Shown here piece by piece: positions 16,475-18,267 of a stretch of DNA of 18,267 bases (within the stretch, counting starts at the first letter, position 1; every line of letters starts with the position of its first letter). The position numbers and the translations under genes were made by a program. The notes below the pieces were generated by a model. It was not told the DNA's origin. It was given only the letters and a program-made list of their open reading frames with translations, and made no database searches. Origin of the DNA: Odoribacteraceae bacterium. GTDB taxonomy: Bacteria > Bacteroidota > Bacteroidia > Bacteroidales > Marinifilaceae. The stretch spans positions 1 to 18,267 of the forward strand of contig JAITJA010000092.1 of assembly GCA_031279175.1 (NCBI GenBank), in the 5' to 3' direction.

Positions 16475-17437
16475 ATGAATAAACCGAGAATCGTCTACCT
16501 GGGAACGCCAGACTTCGCGGTACACCCGCTGCGCCGCCTCCTCGAGGAAAAATACAACGTCGTTGGCGTCGTGACCAACCCCGACAAGCCGGCAGGACGG
16601 GGACAACAAATAACAGAATCCCCCGTCAAACGCTTCGCGACGGGAAAAGGATTACCCGTGCTCCAGCCAGAAAATTTCCGGGACGAATCCTTCCTCGAAC
16701 AAGCAAGAGAATGGCGCGCGGACCTGCAAATCGTCGTCGCCTTCAAGATCCTGCCCAGGGAATTATGGGCAATGCCGCCACTCGGGACCGTCAACCTGCA
16801 CGCCTCGCTACTACCAGACTACCGCGGCGCCGCGCCAATCAACCGGGTCATCATGAACGGGGAAACAATAACAGGCGTCTCCACCTTCCTCCTCAGGCAA
16901 CAAATCGACGCCGGGAATCTAATCTTCCGGGAAGAAGTCGAGATCGGCGAACGAACAACGGCAGGAGAGTTGCACGACCGCCTCATGACGCGCGGGAGCG
17001 AGCTGCTCCTCAAAACCATCAAGGCGATCGCCACGGGAAAATATCCACTGGTCGACCAGGACGCGCTCCTGCAAGGAAGAACGCCCAGGCTCGCCCCGAA
17101 AATCTTCAAGGAAGAAATGAAAATCAACTGGAACGGCGCCGGACAATCCATATACAATCATATCCGCGGGCTATCGCCTTTCCCAGCGGCGTGGACAGAA
17201 CCGCGCCACAAGCAAACCGGCGAGCGCGTGTCGCTGAAAATCTTCTCCGCCGAATGGAAACCGGGAAAGCATCGCTTCCCGGCGGGAACACTCGAGGCAA
17301 CCCGCGACAGCCTTGCCATCCGCGTCAACGACGGCGTGATCCACGCGACAGAACTTCAACTGCACGGTAGAAAAAGAATGCCCGCCAGGGAATTTCTACG
17401 CGGCTTCCAGGTAGAACACTACACCCTCGAGGATTAA
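16475..17437 (+). CDS. fmt: Methionyl-tRNA formyltransferase
   Basis: Transfers a formyl group from 10-formyltetrahydrofolate to initiator Met-tRNA in the cytosol. 320 aa, the usual length for the family. The start MNKPRIVYLGTPDFAV contains the typical first strand and loop. The catalytic triad is visible as N107 and H109 in NLHASLLPDYRGAAPI and D145 in QQIDAG, one residue offset from E. coli N106/H108/D144. KPAGRGQQ and SPVKRFA are further family motifs. The C-terminal OB-like domain (about 205-315) ends in LRGFQVEHYTLED. The frame is open well upstream into the permease gene, but ATG 16475 is the family start. It is the last recognised gene in the window. Confidence 0.96.
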   Translation: MNKPRIVYLGTPDFAVHPLRRLLEEKYNVVGVVTNPDKPAGRGQQITESPVKRFATGKGLPVLQPENFRDESFLEQAREWRADLQIVVAFKILPRELWAMPPLGTVNLHASLLPDYRGAAPINRVIMNGETITGVSTFLLRQQIDAGNLIFREEVEIGERTTAGELHDRLMTRGSELLLKTIKAIATGKYPLVDQDALLQGRTPRLAPKIFKEEMKINWNGAGQSIYNHIRGLSPFPAAWTEPRHKQTGERVSLKIFSAEWKPGKHRFPAGTLEATRDSLAIRVNDGVIHATELQLHGRKRMPAREFLRGFQVEHYTLED

Positions 17438-17637
17438 CGCCACCGCCCGTCACCCGCGCGACGGGTAATCACCGTCATCGCGATCCACCTCCACCGCCAT
17501 TCCTCCCCCCGGGAAAATACCGCCCGCTACCTTCCCGCGCCAAACACCTCCCATTACCACGCCGAAAGTGAAAAGTCCGCGCCCGCGCGTTCCTTCTTCT
17601 ATTGCCCGCGCGCGGCCAACGTTGATTTCCCGGAAGC
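17438..17637. other. Gene-free stretch after fmt, with a weak hairpin
   Basis: CCCGTC (17446-17451) and GACGGG (17460-17465) form a 6-bp stem with an 8-nt loop just after the fmt stop; it lacks a T tract, so termination is uncertain. A minus-strand open frame (17450-17665) encodes a Gly/Arg-rich peptide that begins inside the repeat array and has no recognisable family. Nothing else is seen. Confidence 0.4.
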
Positions 17638-18243
17638 CATCGCGCCCGCGCGAAGGCCTGCCCACGACCGTGGACTACGCTTCGCGTCTGCGCGAAGGCC
17701 TGCCCACGGTCGTGGGAGACGTTTCGCGTCTGCGCGAAGGCTTGTCCACGGTCGTGGGCGACGTTTCGCGCAGACGCGAAGGCTTGTCCACGGTCGTGGG
17801 CGACGCTTCGCGCAGACGCGAAGGCTTGTCCACGGTCGTGGGCGACGCTTCGCGAAATCGCGAAAGCCTCTCGCCAACTCGCGAGACGGTTTCGCGAAAT
17901 CGCGAAACCGTCTCGCGAACTTGCGAGAACGCTTCGCGAAATCGCGAAACCGTCTCGCGAACTTGCGAGAGCGTTTCGCGAAATCGCGAAACCGTCTCGC
18001 GAACGTGCGAGAGCGTTTCGCGAAATCGCGAAACCGTCTCGCGAACTCGCGAGAACGCTTCGCGAAATCGCGAAACCGTCTCGCGAACTCGCGAGAGCGT
18101 TTCGCGAAATCGCGATAGCGTCTCGCGAACTAGCGAGAGCGTTTCGCGCAATCGCGAAAGCGTCTCGCGAACTTGCGAGAACGCTTCGCGAACTCGCGAA
18201 ACCGTCTCGCGAACTTGCGAGAGCGTATCGCGCAATCGCGATG
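17638..18243. repeat. Fifteen-unit, 42-bp array of dyads at exact 21-bp pitch
   Basis: A first dyad type begins every 42 bp at 17638, 17680, 17722 and so on to 18226, fifteen times with no insertion or deletion. In 17680-17823 it is CTTCGCG-TCTG-CGCGAAG or CTTCGCG-CAGA-CGCGAAG; from 17848 it is TTTCGCGA-AA-TCGCGAAA with variants. A second dyad sits exactly midway: CCACG-GT-CGTGG in the left part (CCACG-AC-CGTGG in the first copy), and TCTCGCGA-AC-TCGCGAGA or close variants from 17869 on. Dyad centres are therefore 21 bp apart along about 600 bp. The last unit, 18226-18243, has changes at positions 2 (T to A) and 17 (A to T) that preserve pairing. Long open frames on both strands are explained by the multiple-of-three period. 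Confidence 0.95.
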
Positions 18244-18267
18244 GCCCGCCCAACCCCTTGGGCTACG

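Noticed and set aside
17450..17665. Minus-strand 71-aa Gly/Arg-rich open frame after fmt
   Set aside because: It begins inside the repeat array and shows no domain or signal peptide; too weak to call a gene.
17599..17877. Minus-strand protein with 14-residue repeats (AKRRPRPWTSLRVC type)
   Set aside because: It is a by-product of the 42-bp period and lies in a different frame from another open frame over the same array; no sign of real coding.

Overview
The window looks like a GC-rich chromosome segment from a Bacteroidota bacterium, most likely order Bacteroidales. Evidence: several genes are preceded by the Bacteroidota-type -7 element TAnnTTTG with no obvious Shine-Dalgarno; the glycosidases (GH109-like, GH2, GH97) are typical of the group; and a START-like gene sits directly upstream of an LptF/G permease. 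I cannot name a genus.

Layout. 1-309: a 41-bp tandem array of GTTTCCGGA-AC-TCCGGAAAC dyads, entering from the left edge and decaying into non-coding DNA up to a promoter at 543-550. 597-8624: a rightward glycan-degradation block: APH-fold sugar kinase (NahK-like), GH109-type lipoprotein, large GH2 beta-galactosidase lipoprotein, a strong hairpin terminator/attenuator, then a GH97 enzyme with the catalytic residues of the retaining (alpha-galactosidase) subgroup. Together they could remove terminal alpha-GalNAc, beta-Gal and alpha-Gal from host-type glycans and phosphorylate a released hexosamine; no SusC/SusD pair or transporter is present. 8605-9855 (-): a lipoprotein with several PepSY-like repeats, overlapping the GH97 gene tail to tail by 20 bp. 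9856-10304: a divergent promoter region containing a second dyad array, TGCA-centred, 21-bp pitch. 10305-14385: a P1B-type Zn/Cd/Co-exporting ATPase with an 11-G tract inside its coding sequence, a Tat-exported aldo/keto reductase with two 4Fe-4S motifs, and a secreted DUF6599-like protein. 14582-17437: a START-like protein, LptF/LptG permease and methionyl-tRNA formyltransferase. 17438-18267: gene-free, dominated by a third dyad array: fifteen 42-bp units without a single indel.

The most unusual content is the three intergenic arrays. They differ in sequence but share one design: inverted repeats with very short centres (mostly 2 nt), placed every ~21 bp (41/2, 21, 42/2), i.e. two helical turns. 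In two arrays the asymmetric centre is flipped in some units (AC to GT, CAGA to TCTG) while the arms stay the same. The alternate spacers are conserved and there are no cas genes, so these are not CRISPRs. Frames left open through the arrays look like heptad coiled coils only because 21 bp equals seven codons.
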